Shown here one piece after another: positions 19,600 to 32,033 of a stretch of 64,000 nt of DNA. The notes under the pieces were generated by a model that had not been told where the DNA came from, ran no database searches, and saw nothing but the letters and a program-made list of their open reading frames with translations. Both the position numbers and the translations under genes were made by a program. Position 1 is the first letter of the stretch; each line of letters begins with the position of its first letter. Source of the stretch: Ciona savignyi (taxonomy: Eukaryota > Chordata > Ascidiacea > Phlebobranchia > Cionidae); the NCBI GenBank assembly GCA_000149265.1, contig CH000166.1, forward strand, positions 16,328 through 80,327. The letters are read 5' to 3'.

Positions 19600-20640
19600 A
19601 ATTAGAAGAATTATCGATTATCTTGAAGAAATTAATGAAGAAGATCTTTTAAAAATCATTGAGGCCACGTCGTTTTCACATAATAAAAAAAACAGAGCGA
19701 CGAAATAAACAAAACCATGATTTTTTTACGAAAAGGTAGAAATGTATACTACTCCTTAAACCCTCCTTTAGTTTTTCATAGTCTGTTAGAGCTTCAGTAT
19801 TTTACTCGAAATGTTGTAAGAACAAAACTAGCGCCTGGGTTCTTTGTTTGGGTGATTAAAACCGATGACGAACTTAATATCAGTCTAATGTGGCCGCTCG
19901 ACTCCCAAAAGTAATAATGTTTCATCCATTCCCCCCCCCCCCCACGTGCGTACGGTCGTGTGGCCGAATGGTTAACGCGACCGCTACATATATGGATTAT
20001 GGAATGCTATATAAAAAGGTACGAAGCCGATCTTGGGTTCGTAACTTGACTCAGTTAAAAAAAATTACAGCCTAAGTGGATAGACATCGATATTCTTGTG
20101 TGGTCGACGGTTAACGCGACCGATTTATTTATCAATTTTATATCAAAAAACGGTCTTAGTGACAAGCCCATCATGGATTTCAAACTTAACCCGGTACAAA
20201 AAAAGGGTACAAAAAAATCTTGAAAAAGTCTTTTTCTCCTTTTATTAGTATGCCTTGGTCGGGGACTGAAAAAATCACTTGGTTCATAGATACGCGATCA
20301 AAACCATATTTTATCTCCACAGTTATTTTTTTTCGCTTTTTTTTAAGTCGCCTTTCAGTCGAATAGTTGTAGAAACTGGTCGCTAGCTAGTCGGTTGTGT
20401 CCTTGGACAAGGCACTTTACGGACATTGCCTGAACCCAGTATATTAATGGGTTCTACCAAATTGAAGGAACGTGTCTATCGTATACAACGCACTGCAATA
20501 GCTTCGGTAACCCGACGATGGGCGCGAGATGATCTGACGTTTGCCCGTGTTTTACCCCCTTGGTTTTCACATTCTCGGGGATAAAGATGAATATCCTATC
20601 CTAAGTAATATTTGTAATGGGTTTTAAAGTGAATGACATT
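19600..20640 (+). repeat. Stub repeat unit (start block plus SINE)
   Basis: Repeats the unit start (19680-19950) and a SINE: head at about 19955, second tRNA-like head at about 20095, body 20380-20600 ending in CTATCCTA. It then departs from the unit. It looks like the left end of a further unit whose remainder was deleted. Confidence 0.75.
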
Positions 20641-21347
20641 ATTCTTATAATCGATCTGGGAAATCCCAAGCGACAAAACAAAATCATTTTCGCATCTTTG
20701 GCTACGAAATTCCACAATTTCTCGTGACTAATGTATAGAGTTCGTCCAAGCGATTAAATCGGTTTCACTATTGAAGCGGAAATGACGTATGCTTAATACG
20801 TCATGGTATGCAACTAATTGTTTTGCTTAGTAACCATATGGGAATTCCCCAAGATTGATACCGGTACATTCACCACAGCAGAGGCCTCACAAGCCGAAGG
20901 ATTTTATGTAATTTGGTCAAAGTTTGTTGTAACAAAATTTATTGGAGTGTTAGTTGGTTGGCTTGTTGTGGAAGGTATTCAATGTACGGAGCGATTTATA
21001 TCGAAAGTTTGATTCTAACTTAATCCGCAAAACTAGGATTTTTTTCTTGCGGAAAAAATACATGGGTCTTGGTCGGAAATCTAATGCAAAATTAATAAAG
21101 GATCAAGTTGGCAACACAACTGGGTTTGATTCACTTAAATTTCGGTTTAAGAAAAGAATGTTAAACTTTCCATGAATGGGGGTGTTTGACCGACTATATA
21201 GTGCATTGAGTTTGGCGACGATAACCGACATAGTCATGTAATGATATATAAACTTAAAATAACCAGTATTTTTACTGAAATAAGCAAGTAAATCAGATGG
21301 ATTTCATGAAAACCGAATAATACTATTGCGAAAATGAACAACATAAA
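20641..21347. other. Unique non-coding sequence before the palindrome
   Basis: This sequence does not recur in the other units. Short open frames (20818-21012, 20954-21175) show no recognisable domain and no splice context. I assign no function. Confidence 0.5.
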
Positions 21348-21514
21348 GCTTTCAGCACACAACCCACGCAAACCACACCATAAATATAAAACATTGAAAT
21401 TTATAGACGCGCCCACGTCTACAATGCCTGCACGTTTACATACGTGGGCGCGTCTAAAAATTTCAATGTTTTATATTTATGGTGTGGGTTTTGCGTGGGT
21501 TGTGTGCTGAAAGC
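21348..21514. repeat. Large palindrome ending at the assembly gap
   Basis: Arm 21348-21418 and arm 21442-21514 are near-perfect reverse complements of about 71-73 bp around a 23-bp centre. The right arm runs straight into the N block, so the true palindrome may be longer. The arms contain GGCGCGTCTA/TAGACGCGCC. Confidence 0.9.
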
Positions 21515-21727
21515 NNNNNNNNNNNNNNNNNNNNNNNNNNNNNNNNNNNNNNNNNNNNNNNNNNNNNNNNNNNNNNNNNNNNNNNNNNNNNNNNNNNNNN
21601 NNNNNNNNNNNNNNNNNNNNNNNNNNNNNNNNNNNNNNNNNNNNNNNNNNNNNNNNNNNNNNNNNNNNNNNNNNNNNNNNNNNNNNNNNNNNNNNNNNNN
21701 NNNNNNNNNNNNNNNNNNNNNNNNNNN
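21515..21727. other. Assembly gap (213 N)
   Basis: Undetermined bases between the palindrome and the start of unit B. Apparent open frames through this stretch are artefacts. Confidence 0.99.
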
Positions 21728-21911
21728 CCTCCTTTAGTTTTTCATAGTCTGTTAGAGCTTCAGTATTTTACTCGCTATGTTGTAAGATCAAAACTAGCGC
21801 TTGGGTTCTTTGGTTGTGTCATTGAAACCGGTGACGAACTTAATATCAGTCTAATGTGGCCGCTCGACTCCCAAAAGTAATAATGTTTCATCCATTTTCC
21901 CCCCTTAAGTA

Positions 21912-22300
21912 TGTACGGTCGTGTGGCCAAATGGTTAACGCGACCGATACATATATCGAATGCTATATAAAAACGTTCCTAGTGACAAGCCCATCATGGG
22001 TTCGTAACTTGGATCAGTTAAAAAAATTACAGCCTAAGTGGATAGTAATCAATATTCTTGTGTGGTCGACGGTTAACGCGACCGATTTATTTATCAATTT
22101 TATATCAAAAAACTTAACGGACATTGCCTGAACCCAGCGGATTAATGGGTTCTACCAAATTGAAGGAACGTGTGAATCATACACAACACACTAAAATAGC
22201 TCCGGTAACTCGACGATGGGCGCGAGGTGATCTGACGATTGCCCGTGTGGTAACCCCCTTGGTTTTCCCATTCACGGGGATAAACATGAATATCGAATCC
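21912..22300 (+). mobile_element. SINE, unit B left copy
   Basis: The same degraded SINE as at 897-1300: A-box-like head at about 21915, B-box-like GGGTTCGTAAC at about 22000, and common body 22125-22300. Parallel position in the unit shows it was duplicated with the unit. Confidence 0.75.
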
Positions 22301-23481
22301 TATTCTAAAAAATGCGTATCCGATTATCGTAGGACAGACGTAAAAATATCGCTTATGCAATCACAAACACATTGCTTCATGTCGAACACACATTGTCACA
22401 CTTGTTATTCTGATGTAATAATCGCAATAAACCATAGCTCTACGCCTATCATTATGTATTATTGGGGCTAATATGTTATAATAATACTGTTTATTCATAT
22501 ACATACATTCTTTATACGGTCATAGTGCAATACGATTTTTGGATTTGAACAAGCTAATTGTCCTTACCTATAAACCCTGTGTTGTATTACGTAACATAAA
22601 GTTCAAAAATTAACGAGTTAATGGTGTTTTGTGGAATTAAAGTTTACTATATAGAAAACTCTGCTAACACGCAATATTTAGAAATACATGGCAATTCCTT
22701 TAGTAGGTATGTTAAAAGCGTGGTTAAGTTTTACACCTCAGTAAGTTTATTGCAATATTTTTAAATAAGGTTGTTTTTACTTGCAAGCCTTATTTACAGA
22801 CAAACTGTAGTTTTATTGTAAAAAAGAAACGCATTTTAATTCGCTAAAGACGTTTGACGTAGATTTTGGGAATACCCTAGGTTTACTAACGATACATGTC
22901 CCTCGATTATCGTACATGTTTTTACAAGTATCGTTAGTCCTCATAATATAATCAATAACGGCAGGCGTACAGATATGGGTTTAATTTATATCATTACATG
23001 GCAATAACAAATGTTTGATATGCATGTTTGGCATAACAATATACGTGTGTGATTGTCTAAACCGGGCATGGGCAACATACGGCCTGTAAAGGGATTATGA
23101 CCCGCAGACTGTATCAACCATACCCTGTAGGATATTGAATATTATTCATATAATAATTCTGCCCACCAAAGACTTCATTTTCCCACATTCGTAGAGAAGT
23201 TACCCACTTCCTGGTATTTAATCGATATTGTTACAATCAACCAAAAGTCATTTTAGGCAAGTGTGACTAAGTTTCCCTGATAAAATAATGCGTAAATGGT
23301 AAGATAATCGTGATAGGTATTATATATATCGGTATATTGTTGCAGCTCCTATATACTGACTGGGTACGTTCTTTTAGTTTTATAAAAATCCAACAGTTCA
23401 CTGGTTTTTAGACGATGTCCCGCCAAGTTCCTTACACACCAGCAGCTTGTGACCACTTTATGTTTACTTTGTGCAAACACG
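22301..23481. other. Non-coding spacer, unit B
   Basis: Counterpart of 1301-2467 with many substitutions and small indels, including the hAT-like MITE relic at 23063-23213. No gene is seen. Confidence 0.65.
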
Positions 23482-23733
23482 CATTTCTCTTTCTTTATTC
23501 TAACTTTACCTTGTGCAAACACTTGTTTTCAATGGTCACAAATTGTCTCTGTAAATTACGTTGAGGTTCCTTATTTTTTCAGAACGATTTAGAAACAGAG
23601 TTAGAATAAAGAAAGAGAAATGATGTTTTGCGGAAACTTACGTTTTTGCCAAATATTGAAACTTAAGTTTTTGCCAACTATTGAAACTTAAGTTTTTGCT
23701 AACTAATGAAACTTAAGTTTTTGCTAACTATAG
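23482..23733. repeat. 24-bp inverted repeat and 25-bp tandem repeats, unit B
   Basis: Inverted arms at 23482-23505 and 23599-23622, then four 25-bp repeats at 23634-23733. The block is identical to the one in unit A over about 530 bp. Confidence 0.88.
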
Positions 23734-24164
23734 AAAACTTTACTAAAACAATGTGAAATAACGATGTTATAAAGTACTAAAACATACCATTAGAGATTTA
23801 TTTGTGCAACGATAAAAAGTTTTTAACTGCAAAACGTAAATCTACGTCACGGTATTACATATGTCAGCGAATCGTGGAATAACGTTATATTAATTTTTTA
23901 TTCATCTTTAGCACAATTAAAAAAAAAAGTGATTTATGAAATGGTCGTATTTACAATCACACAGTACAGTAGTGTGGCCGAATAGTTAAAGCGACGGATA
24001 CAAATCCCAAGTTAAATACAAACAACGGCGGCAACATATTGGGTTCGAAACTAAGCTCGATACCAAAAATATGTCTCACAGCCGTTCAAGCTTACAATGG
24101 CATTGCGCACAAGTGGCGATTGGTGAGATATAATGAGTCGGGTGGGGTGATTCCTAATCCTCAC

Positions 24165-25365
24165 CGTCGGTCCGCCGCTTGCATCCCGATAACCCCACAT
24201 CAATATCGCAGTGTAGGTTGGGTCAGTTATCGGATAACCGGGATAACCGGGATACCAATACCCAGTGAAATTGAAGGATGCTTCACCGTTGCTTGTAGAC
24301 ATTACATTATTCTGAAAAATAAAGTTACCTTAATGACGTCATCAGACCACTCAGAGTTTTGACTACGGATATGACGTCATAAAAACCACACCAGTCATCG
24401 ATAAAAAATATGAAAGGCATATTGCAAAGCATGATCATGTATTTTAGGTCCGATATAAAATTAACTGTTCTTTGGAATGGTGAGGGCAACACTAAAAAGT
24501 GAGAAAGAGGGAAACTGCTCGCTTAATCTATGAAAACTAATTTTAACTCGGCCCTAGACACTATTCTTAACCTCAGTACTTACCCTAACGTTAACCTCTG
24601 TCCTTATACTAACCGTAACGCAGTATTGTTTATTTAAATGTGCAGTTTCCCCCTTTTCCTCCTTTTAGTTATGTTCTATTTGTAGTTAAATTGCAAAGGA
24701 GATTTTTGTACGTTTGATTTATATTTAGGCCAGCATATTATACGGATCAATCGTTTTTCTAATGTGGGTATATCCCGACGCACGGAGAGTTTTACAGCAG
24801 ACACGAATGTGTGCAGCAGACACGAATGTGTGCAGCAGACACTGTACAGTAATATTTCCCTAAATATGGCATTAATTAATTTATGTTTAAATAGAAATAT
24901 TCGTGTTTTAAATGCAAATATAAATAATCAATGGTGTATCTTTCATACGTAAGAAAAGATAAAACGTATTATATACGAAGAGCTTCTACGAACCGTGTGG
25001 TCGTAGTTCATCGCGAGCCAGATGCCTAACAATTGTTCACGGTTCCATATGGACCTGACGTATTTCGCGACTGCGTCATACATGTTCTTGTCAACAATAT
25101 CAACCAGAGTGGCGCCAGAGCCTTTGCAGAAGTTTTGAGCTTCAGTTCTAGTATTCCTTCCGACTAACTCAGCCATCCATATGTATTTCTTATTCACAAC
25201 GATGCCATCACCACCTGCCAAGGTGCGAGATGCCGAGTAAAATATTTGGTGTGGAAAATTCAAAGTTAAAATGACAAAACAAAAAATACACGGAAAAAGT
25301 ATAATGCACAAAATAGAGGAAAATAGTCTCCATATACTTTTTTTCGTGCTAAGTTTCGAATCCAT
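24165..25365 (-). CDS. C-type-lectin-like gene fragment, unit B (two exons)
   Basis: Exon 1 is 24994-25365 and exon 2 is 24165-24311, with the same GT-AG, phase-0 junction as in unit A and a GT donor after exon 2. Exon 1 has an N-terminal hydrophobic segment and the first half of a C-type lectin domain (YIWMAEL, AQNFCKG, LVDIVDKN, IWLAMNYD). Exon 2 carries YWYPGYP in place of the W..G.P motif. No stop interrupts the two exons. The C-terminal exon with the last cysteines is not identified. The start codon again lies in SINE-like sequence. The region between helix and WLAMNYD (RSIWNREQLLG) differs from unit A, which could reflect ligand-surface divergence or drift. Confidence 0.6.
24496..24665. 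mobile_element. MITE with GGGAAACTGC ends, unit B
   Basis: Same family and same intronic site as 3484-3658, with inverted ends GAGGGAAACTGC and GCAGTTTCCCCC. Confidence 0.6.
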
Positions 25366-25439
25366 GATAAGCTCATCGCTAAGTTTGGTTACAATTTAGG
25401 GTAACGATAATCCGACCTTCCCACATTTTTTTGTGTTTT

Positions 25440-25905
25440 AATTTTGTTTTACCGAGTAAGTTTCGAACCCATGATGGCCTCGTCACTTGGAACGTTTTTG
25501 TAAAGTAGTCGGTATATGTATCAGTGGCGATAACCATTCGGCCACACGACCGTACGCACTTCCCACATTGGTATCCAGCCAATTAGGATGGGATATTCGT
25601 GTTTATCCCCGTGAATGGGAAAACCAAGGGGGTTAACACACGGGCAATCGTCAGATCACCTCGCGTCCACCGTCGGGTTACCGGCGCTATTGCAGTGTGT
25701 TGTATATGATAAACACGTTCCTTCAATTTGGTAGAACCCATTAATACGCTGGGTTCAGGCAATGTCCGTAAAGTGACTTGCCCAAAAACATAACCGATTA
25801 GCTAGCGACCAGTTTCGCACCTGCAACCTTTCGATTGAAAGGCCACGCACTTAACCGCTAGACCAACCGGTCGGACTTAGCTCAGTTGGTTAGTGCGTCA
25901 TCTAG
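25440..25905 (-). mobile_element. SINE, minus orientation, unit B
   Basis: B-box-like GTTTCGAACCCATGATGGCC at about 25457-25476, A-box-like head at about 25535-25552, common body about 25590-25800, and second tRNA-like module CGCACTTAACCGCTAGACC at about 25845. Counterpart of 4342-4890. Confidence 0.72.
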
Positions 25906-26428
25906 CAGCCAAATGTTGCCAGATTAGAATAACAGCTGGTTTCGACATCGCTTCTCGACGCATTCATAAGACATTGCCTAAACCCAGTGGATTAACTTAA
26001 ACTTAAACAACAGGCAGGATCGTTTTCACCTAGACCAAACTGCAATTTGGATTTATTGTTCCATGAATAATGGTTGTTTCCATGTGAAAGTTAAAACGTT
26101 CGTTTTTTGACAAACTCTACCGTATTTTGGCTGAAAGGATGCCAGAATTGAAACCAGCTGCTAGTTTATACATTTTTTGGTATCCGGCGAAGTTAAGAAA
26201 ACGCATAAACTTGTTATTGAGGTCTTTTTTTATATCGAATTCCATATTTGAATTGGTCTCGCTAACCATTCGGTCACACGTTCATTCCTAGCTGGTTAGC
26301 CGATTGTGAACATGAACAAGGAAATACATCTCGCGGAGAAGTAGGTTAAACCAATATTAAGGCGAAATCGCATTGTATTAAACACACAGTGCTATATATT
26401 TATTCGGATATAACTACATCGTATCCGT

Positions 26429-26844
26429 TCAAATCAAACTCTGCCAACCTGAGTAAAAGATCCAGTCCACAACGAGTTTCGCTTCCCAACCTGCCGACTG
26501 ATCAGTTCGCTCCAGCTCAACCGAAAAGCCATGAATGTCAATTTCAATTACTGTCGCTTTGAATCGCTGTGACACCGATGGGTCTTGGAGTCGGACTGTT
26601 GCGTTGACGAAAAAGGGAGCAGAATTCAAGCACATTTTGTAAGGAATAAATGCCATTTTGCGCGCATTATTTGATCCAGTATGGAGATCGTAGCTCCCTT
26701 TTGATGAAGTTAGCGGCTCTGGAAAATTCCGAAATAAAAATCACAAAATAAGTTTTTATCAAAGATCTTACCTGATTTAGAAATGTGTAAACCCAGAAAG
26801 CCGACCAACAGAACGAAGAAGAACATGATTATTTGATGAAACAT
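26429..26844 (-). CDS. Secreted H-type lectin, unit B (intact)
   Basis: Two exons, 26772-26844 and 26429-26718, joined at a GT-AG intron of 53 bp. They encode 120 residues. Residues 1-24 form a strongly hydrophobic signal peptide (MFHQIIMFFFVLLVGF). Residues about 55-120 match the H-type lectin family (the Helix agglutinin fold): FFVNATVRLQDPSV, then FKATVIEIDIHGFSVEL, then KLVVDWIFYSGW. This family forms small beta-sandwich domains that usually trimerise and bind GalNAc-like sugars, secreted for defence or adhesion. There is one N-glycosylation sequon (NAT, about 63) and one Cys (about 54). Start: the exon-1 Met is preferred because the Met in exon 2 is replaced by Thr in unit C. The ligand is unknown. 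Confidence 0.8.
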
Positions 26845-28100
26845 GTTTGATTTGGTTTTCCACTGAATGCAGAAACGAAAAATTCCTAATTTACACACGA
26901 GGTGTGAGCTATAAAACATAATAAGAAGGTTTGTGTCTGTTAAGGCTATAGGCGAACGATGAAAATGAGCTATAGTAGTTAGTCCGGCCGAAAAGCCTAA
27001 TGACTTATTGCGGTTCTTTCGCTATACTAAAACTAAACGTATCATTCATATATATATACACAATGAAAAATCTTCGGTAACCCGACAGCGGTACAAGGTT
27101 ATCTGACGATTGTCCGTGTGATACCACCTCTTGGGTTTTCCTATTCATTGTGATAGAGCCGAGGTTTCCTATTCTTTCCTGGAAGGCCTTTACTTAAATC
27201 GGATCTTAACTGAACGTAGGACGTCTTTAGTAGAAATGCTGACTTGAAAATGTAACTCTATCAACAGCGAATCTGCGGTTATAATGTTTAAAACTAAATT
27301 TTGTAAAAACTATATCAGCTGTATCGAGTTTTAGTGACGGAAAACTAAACGCGTCCGAAATAAGGTCCAAGTCATATCGCACTTTCCTTTAATAGCAAAA
27401 CTCCACGATATGATAATAAACCGCTCAATTCAGTGAGCACTAACTCAGGAAAACAGGAAACTGGAACAATCAGTTTCATGGCGTAATCGACGACAAAAAG
27501 CACGATGCTTGCTGGGGAATTTACAGCTTTTCAGGAACATTATTGTTCCAACGAGTATTTAAAGATTGATTGACAACTGACGCACACCCGGTGATAGAAA
27601 GCACTGGAAATTACGTCCAATTTATAAATAGCAACGGTGTCTATATTAATGCGTTTTATTATTAATTGTGCGACCTATTAGCTTGGGGGGTTAGTGCGTA
27701 ACCTTTCACCCGGAGAGCGTGAAAATGACAGTGGTGTCTTCAAATACCCCGTTTTACTCACATACTGAACAAGTTAATTGTTTGGTTAAGATTTTTCAAC
27801 TAGATCACAAAACAGCTTGTATTTGTTATTCCGTGAATGGTGGTTGCTTTTTACACGTGGGGAAGTTAAAACGTCACTGTCATGCTTCGATTGCTTTTGC
27901 ATAACGACCCTGCAGAGAATTGAATATTTTTTAACTGAATGATTAATGACAGTAATTATGTATGATGTGAAGGTAATAGAACGTTGTATGTTGGATAATA
28001 CCATGACTAATTGTAAGATAATGAAGAATATTAGATTTATAGCATAGCAACGCCACTAAGGAAGATAAGATGACATTAAAAATAACCGAATAACATTAAA
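26845..28100. other. Upstream region of H-type lectin B, non-coding
   Basis: Matches about 5773-6840 of unit A with small insertions. It contains a SINE-like fragment at about 27075 and a tRNA-like word (TAGCTTGGGGGGTTAGTGCG) at about 27679. No gene is recognised. Confidence 0.5.
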
Positions 28101-28104
28101 TAAA

Positions 28105-28205
28105 TTGACCTCACAAAAAGGGCTGTCACTCAAAATCTTGCCAACCAAACAAACATTGAGAAAACACCACTATTGTTACTCGGCAAAACACTGATATAAA
28201 CTAAA
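28105..28205 (-). mobile_element. Relic of element X, unit B
   Basis: Same deleted remnant of the X terminal repeat as at 6845-6962. The sequence just to its right (about 28241-28250) is the empty target of the Harbinger insertion found in unit A. Confidence 0.68.
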
Positions 28206-28462
28206 GTGCCAACCACGTGTGAACGACCACTACTTTTAACGTTTTTAAAGCACAGTGTCCGATATATTTCTCTGTATGCAGAAGGTTCCCTGGCTACCTT
28301 ATCAACCTTGGTATATCTTACACAAAGTCTATAACGTATGTTTCTGCAAGCAGGCACTTATACGTTACCAATCCAAACTTGATATTTATATTATCTATAT
28401 GAACCCAACGAGTGGCATGCTTTTCCAACCCCCATGGCATGTTTTATAAAAAATAGTATAGT

Positions 28463-28575
28463 ACGGTCGTGTGGTCGAATGGTTTTAACGCGACCGATAC
28501 ATATACCGTCTCGTATACAAAAAAAACGGTCCTGGTGACGAGTCCATTATGGGTTCGAAACTTAGCTCTGTAAAA
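28463..28575 (+). mobile_element. SINE head adjoining the minisatellite, unit B
   Basis: A-box-like GTGTGGTCGAATGGTTTTAA and B-box-like ATGGGTTCGAAACTTAGCTC, nearly identical to 11638-11760. Confidence 0.75.
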
Positions 28576-28621
28576 AAAAGGCAGTCGTGCTTATTTTTGG
28601 GTCTAACCCTTGGAGGTATCC

Positions 28622-29357
28622 CACGGTTACGAATCCATGCCAGGGTTGGAGAACCAGGAATCCTGGGTTCGAATCCAGGCCAGGGTTGAAGAACCAGGGA
28701 TCCTGGGTTCGAATCCAGGCCAGGGTTGAAGAACCAGGAATCCTGGGTTCGAATCCAGGCCAGGGTTGGAGAACCAGGAATCCTGGGTTCGAATCCAGGC
28801 AAAGGTTGGAGAACCAGGGATCCTGGGTTCGAATCCATGCGAAGGTTGGAGAACCAGGGATCCTGGGTTCGAATCCAGGCCATGGTTGGAGAACCAGAGA
28901 TCCTGGGTTCGAATCCAGGCCAGGGTTGGAGAACCAGGGATCCTGGGTTCGAATCCATGCCAGGGTTGGAGAACCAGGGATCCTGGATTCGAATCCAGGC
29001 CAGGGTTGGAGAACCAGGAATCCTGGGTTCGAATTCAGACCATGGTTGGAGAACCAGGGATCCTGGGTTCGAATCCAGGCCAGGGTTGGAGAACCAGGGA
29101 TCCTGGGTTCGAATCCATGCCAGGGTTGGAGAACCAGGGATCCTGGATTCGAATCCAGGCCAGGGTTGGAGAACCAGGAATCCTGGGTTCGAATTCAGAC
29201 CATGGTTGGAGAACCAGGAATCCTGGGTTCGAATCCAGGCCAGGGTTGGAGAACCAGAGATCCTGGGTTCGAATCCAGGCCATAAATTGAGAACCAAGGA
29301 TCCTGAGTTCGAATCCAGGCCAGTGTTGGAAAATCAATAATCCTGGGCTTGAATCCA
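28622..29357 (+). repeat. 40-bp minisatellite with B-box motif, about 19 copies
   Basis: Same 40-bp unit as at 11797-12216. B-box words recur every 40 bp from about 28626 to about 29346. Units carry shared variants in the same order near the right end as in unit A (GAATTCAGACC units, then CATAAAT, then GTGTTGGAAAATCAATAAT), while the left part is expanded. All six frames are open. Confidence 0.95.
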
Positions 29358-30296
29358 TGCTTAGGGATTCACGGTTTGATTATTTCCTGCCGCAACCTCA
29401 AAACCCGCGACTCTTTCCGTTCAAGTCACCGCATCAATAGGTGTTGGTAACGTCAGCGAATTTTGATTAAATTTGTGCAGGAGGTATCTTGTTGTACAGT
29501 AGTCTTAAATATGTGATATATAAACTATAATAAATCGGCGTAGGGCATTTAAAAATTAGCAGAAAATCATTGGCCATTTCGATATGTATGGCTCGGATGG
29601 TAAGGCAAGTGAATATACATCCGTATCTTTTAATTTCACTCCGGTTTTGCTTCACAGAGAACGGACCGAAGTAGTCAACCCCGACATGGCTAAAGGCAGG
29701 TTCGCCAGCCTATAGGCGCCAGAAGGCAGTTCTGCCATAATCTGACATCCAGGAACGGCGCTTCTTCTTTTGCACGGCAGACATTTCGTCAAGACTCGGC
29801 GAACGGCAACTCCAATGTGTCCGTAACCAGAATGTGTCCGTAACTAGAATGCCCCACACTCTGGTGGTATTCGTTGATGATCAAGTTCGTTACGTGAGAA
29901 TAACATGGTAGAATAATCGGGTGTTTTGCGTCATACTCGACCGGTGCTTTATCAATACGACTGCCGACGCGCAGGACTCCTTTTCTCAGTAAGGTGTTTA
30001 GTTTAGAAAGAGCAAGAATTCAGTCCCCTTTCTTTATTTGCCTTTTGGAATTCAAAATCGAGATCGTTGATCCGAAATGTTTGCGCTGTTCATACTTTAT
30101 TAGTTCAATTTCTGCACTTTCAAGCTCTTTCACGCTGAGCGAAGCCGTCAAATGGCCTGCCGGTGGGCAGACATTGCGAATCTTTTGGAGCAGGAACATC
30201 TTGCATCTAGACAGTCAAGCCGCTGCCTTTTTTAATCGATGCCACGACGAAAAGTGGCTAATCAAGCGATCAGTACTAAATTCAGTAACCATTTCA

Positions 30297-32030
30297 GATG
30301 GCGTATAACCAATTAAGACCTCTATGAACGGCAGGATGTGACGAGTGGTACCCTCCATGAGTCATTGTTTTTAAACGAGTGTTTTGCTGAGTAACAATGG
30401 TGGTGATTCCCCAATGTTTGTTTGGTTGAAAGCAGCATGTGCTAGGCTGCGCGCCGGTGTTCTCGTTTAGCTGTAAAGTTTTGTAATCGTGGAGCAGTGC
30501 TTTGTAAAATAAAGGTGTTGAATGTGCATCTGCTAGCTGTTTTGTTGGAAAAAAGTTGCCGATGTACGAGGGGGTATGGGCTCAAAATTTTTAAACAAAA
30601 TGTTGTAGGGTTTTGAGTTTAGGTTGCAGATCCAAGCTTCAATTTTAAATTGTGAAAAAATCTAAGACTTCCTATGTCTGGATTTTGAGTGACAGTCGTT
30701 TTTGTGAGGTCAGTTTGCATTAGAGAGATAGGGAGAATAATTAGTTGAACGCCTCCTAAATGAAAAACTGGCCATTTTGAATTTTTTGCCAAAATCTCCA
30801 AATTTATAGAAATTTGAGTGTGGATAATTGTTACTAGTCAACTGTTTGTCTAAAATCTTACACTTAATTACTTATGCTAATTAGCAAAGTAATTAATTAG
30901 TCATTTTTCCTCATTTTTGGTCATTTTCACTCCGGTAGAGGGTCGTTCGGATATTTTTTCAAGAACTTAACTTCGAATGGCTTTTATAAATACCAGACAA
31001 TCTTTCGATACAGGCTGTTAATCAGATTTGTGATATCGGACTGGAAAATGCACTCCTCTTGGTATCCACATGTGTACCTTTTTTTCATATTTTTTAATTT
31101 TTGGGCAGGTGTGAAGGCCTAGATGTGTTGTTGGACACCTATGCATACAGAAGATATAAAAACTTACCAATCCTAACCATCCTTGATTGTCAAACATTGG
31201 TGAAAGAACTGGAGGCGGACAAAATGTGGTCACACGAGGCTCAAAGGTGACATTGGGTGTGTTTTTTTACTCAAAAACAACAATTTGTACCCTGGTTATG
31301 GACTTTAAACCTTTCAAATTACAGTGAAAAAATGTGCTGAAACTTGTGAAACATCAAGCAGTGAATTTTAATGTGTACGAAAAGTTTCAGTCAACACCAG
31401 TGACACTGTCGCCAAATGAAATCTACAGAATGACCACCCTTCAGTCGAAGGCCTGTAATAGCCGAAGCAGTCAACAGAAACGGTTAAAATTTGGACAGGA
31501 GTCTCACAGAATGACCTCTACTAGTAAGTTTGAACAGTTTAAACCAAACTGGAACGGTCACCGTTTCCAAGATGGCGTATAACCAATTAAGACCTCTATG
31601 AACGGCAGGATGTGACGAGTGGTACCCTCCATGAGTCATTGTTTTTAAACGAGTGTTTTGCTGAGTAACAATGGTGGTGATTCCCCAATGTTTGTTTGGT
31701 TGAAAGCAGCATGTGCTAGGCTGCGCGCCGGTGTTCTCGTTTAGCTGTAAAGTTTTGTAATCGTGGAGCAGTGCTTTGTAAAATAAAGGTGTTGAATGTG
31801 CATATGCTAGCTGTTTTGTTGGAAAAAAGTTGCCGATGTACGAGGGTGTATGGGCTCAAAATTTTTAAACAAAATGTTGTAGGGTTTTGAGTTTAGGTTG
31901 CAGATCCAAGCTTCAATTTTAAATTGTGAAAAAATCTAAGACTTCCTATGTCTGGATTTTGAGTGACAGTCGTTTTTGTGAGGTCAGTTTGCATTAGAGA
32001 GATAGGGAGAATAATTAGTTGAACGCCTCC
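30297..32030 (+). mobile_element. Element X: complete copy with 460-bp terminal direct repeats
   Basis: A 1734-bp insertion in the BEL/Pao copy with a 4-bp target duplication TTCA (30293-30296 and 32031-32034). It has two 460-bp direct repeats (30297-30756 and 31571-32030) differing at about two positions, and an 814-bp centre. Outer ends are GATGGCGT and ACGCCTCC, which are roughly inverted (GRWGGCGT), not TG...CA. Each repeat has AATAAAGG, a possible polyadenylation signal in this orientation. The centre has an 82-codon frame without selection signature. No RT, integrase or transposase is present. It may be a non-autonomous LTR-like or Penelope-like element. Confidence 0.8.
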
Positions 32031-32033
32031 TTC

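Noticed and set aside
21444..21880. Open frames across the first N block
   Set aside because: They depend on undetermined bases and on palindrome sequence; there is no real coding evidence.
31334..31582. A conserved small protein in element X
   Set aside because: Changes between the two copies are mostly amino-acid altering.
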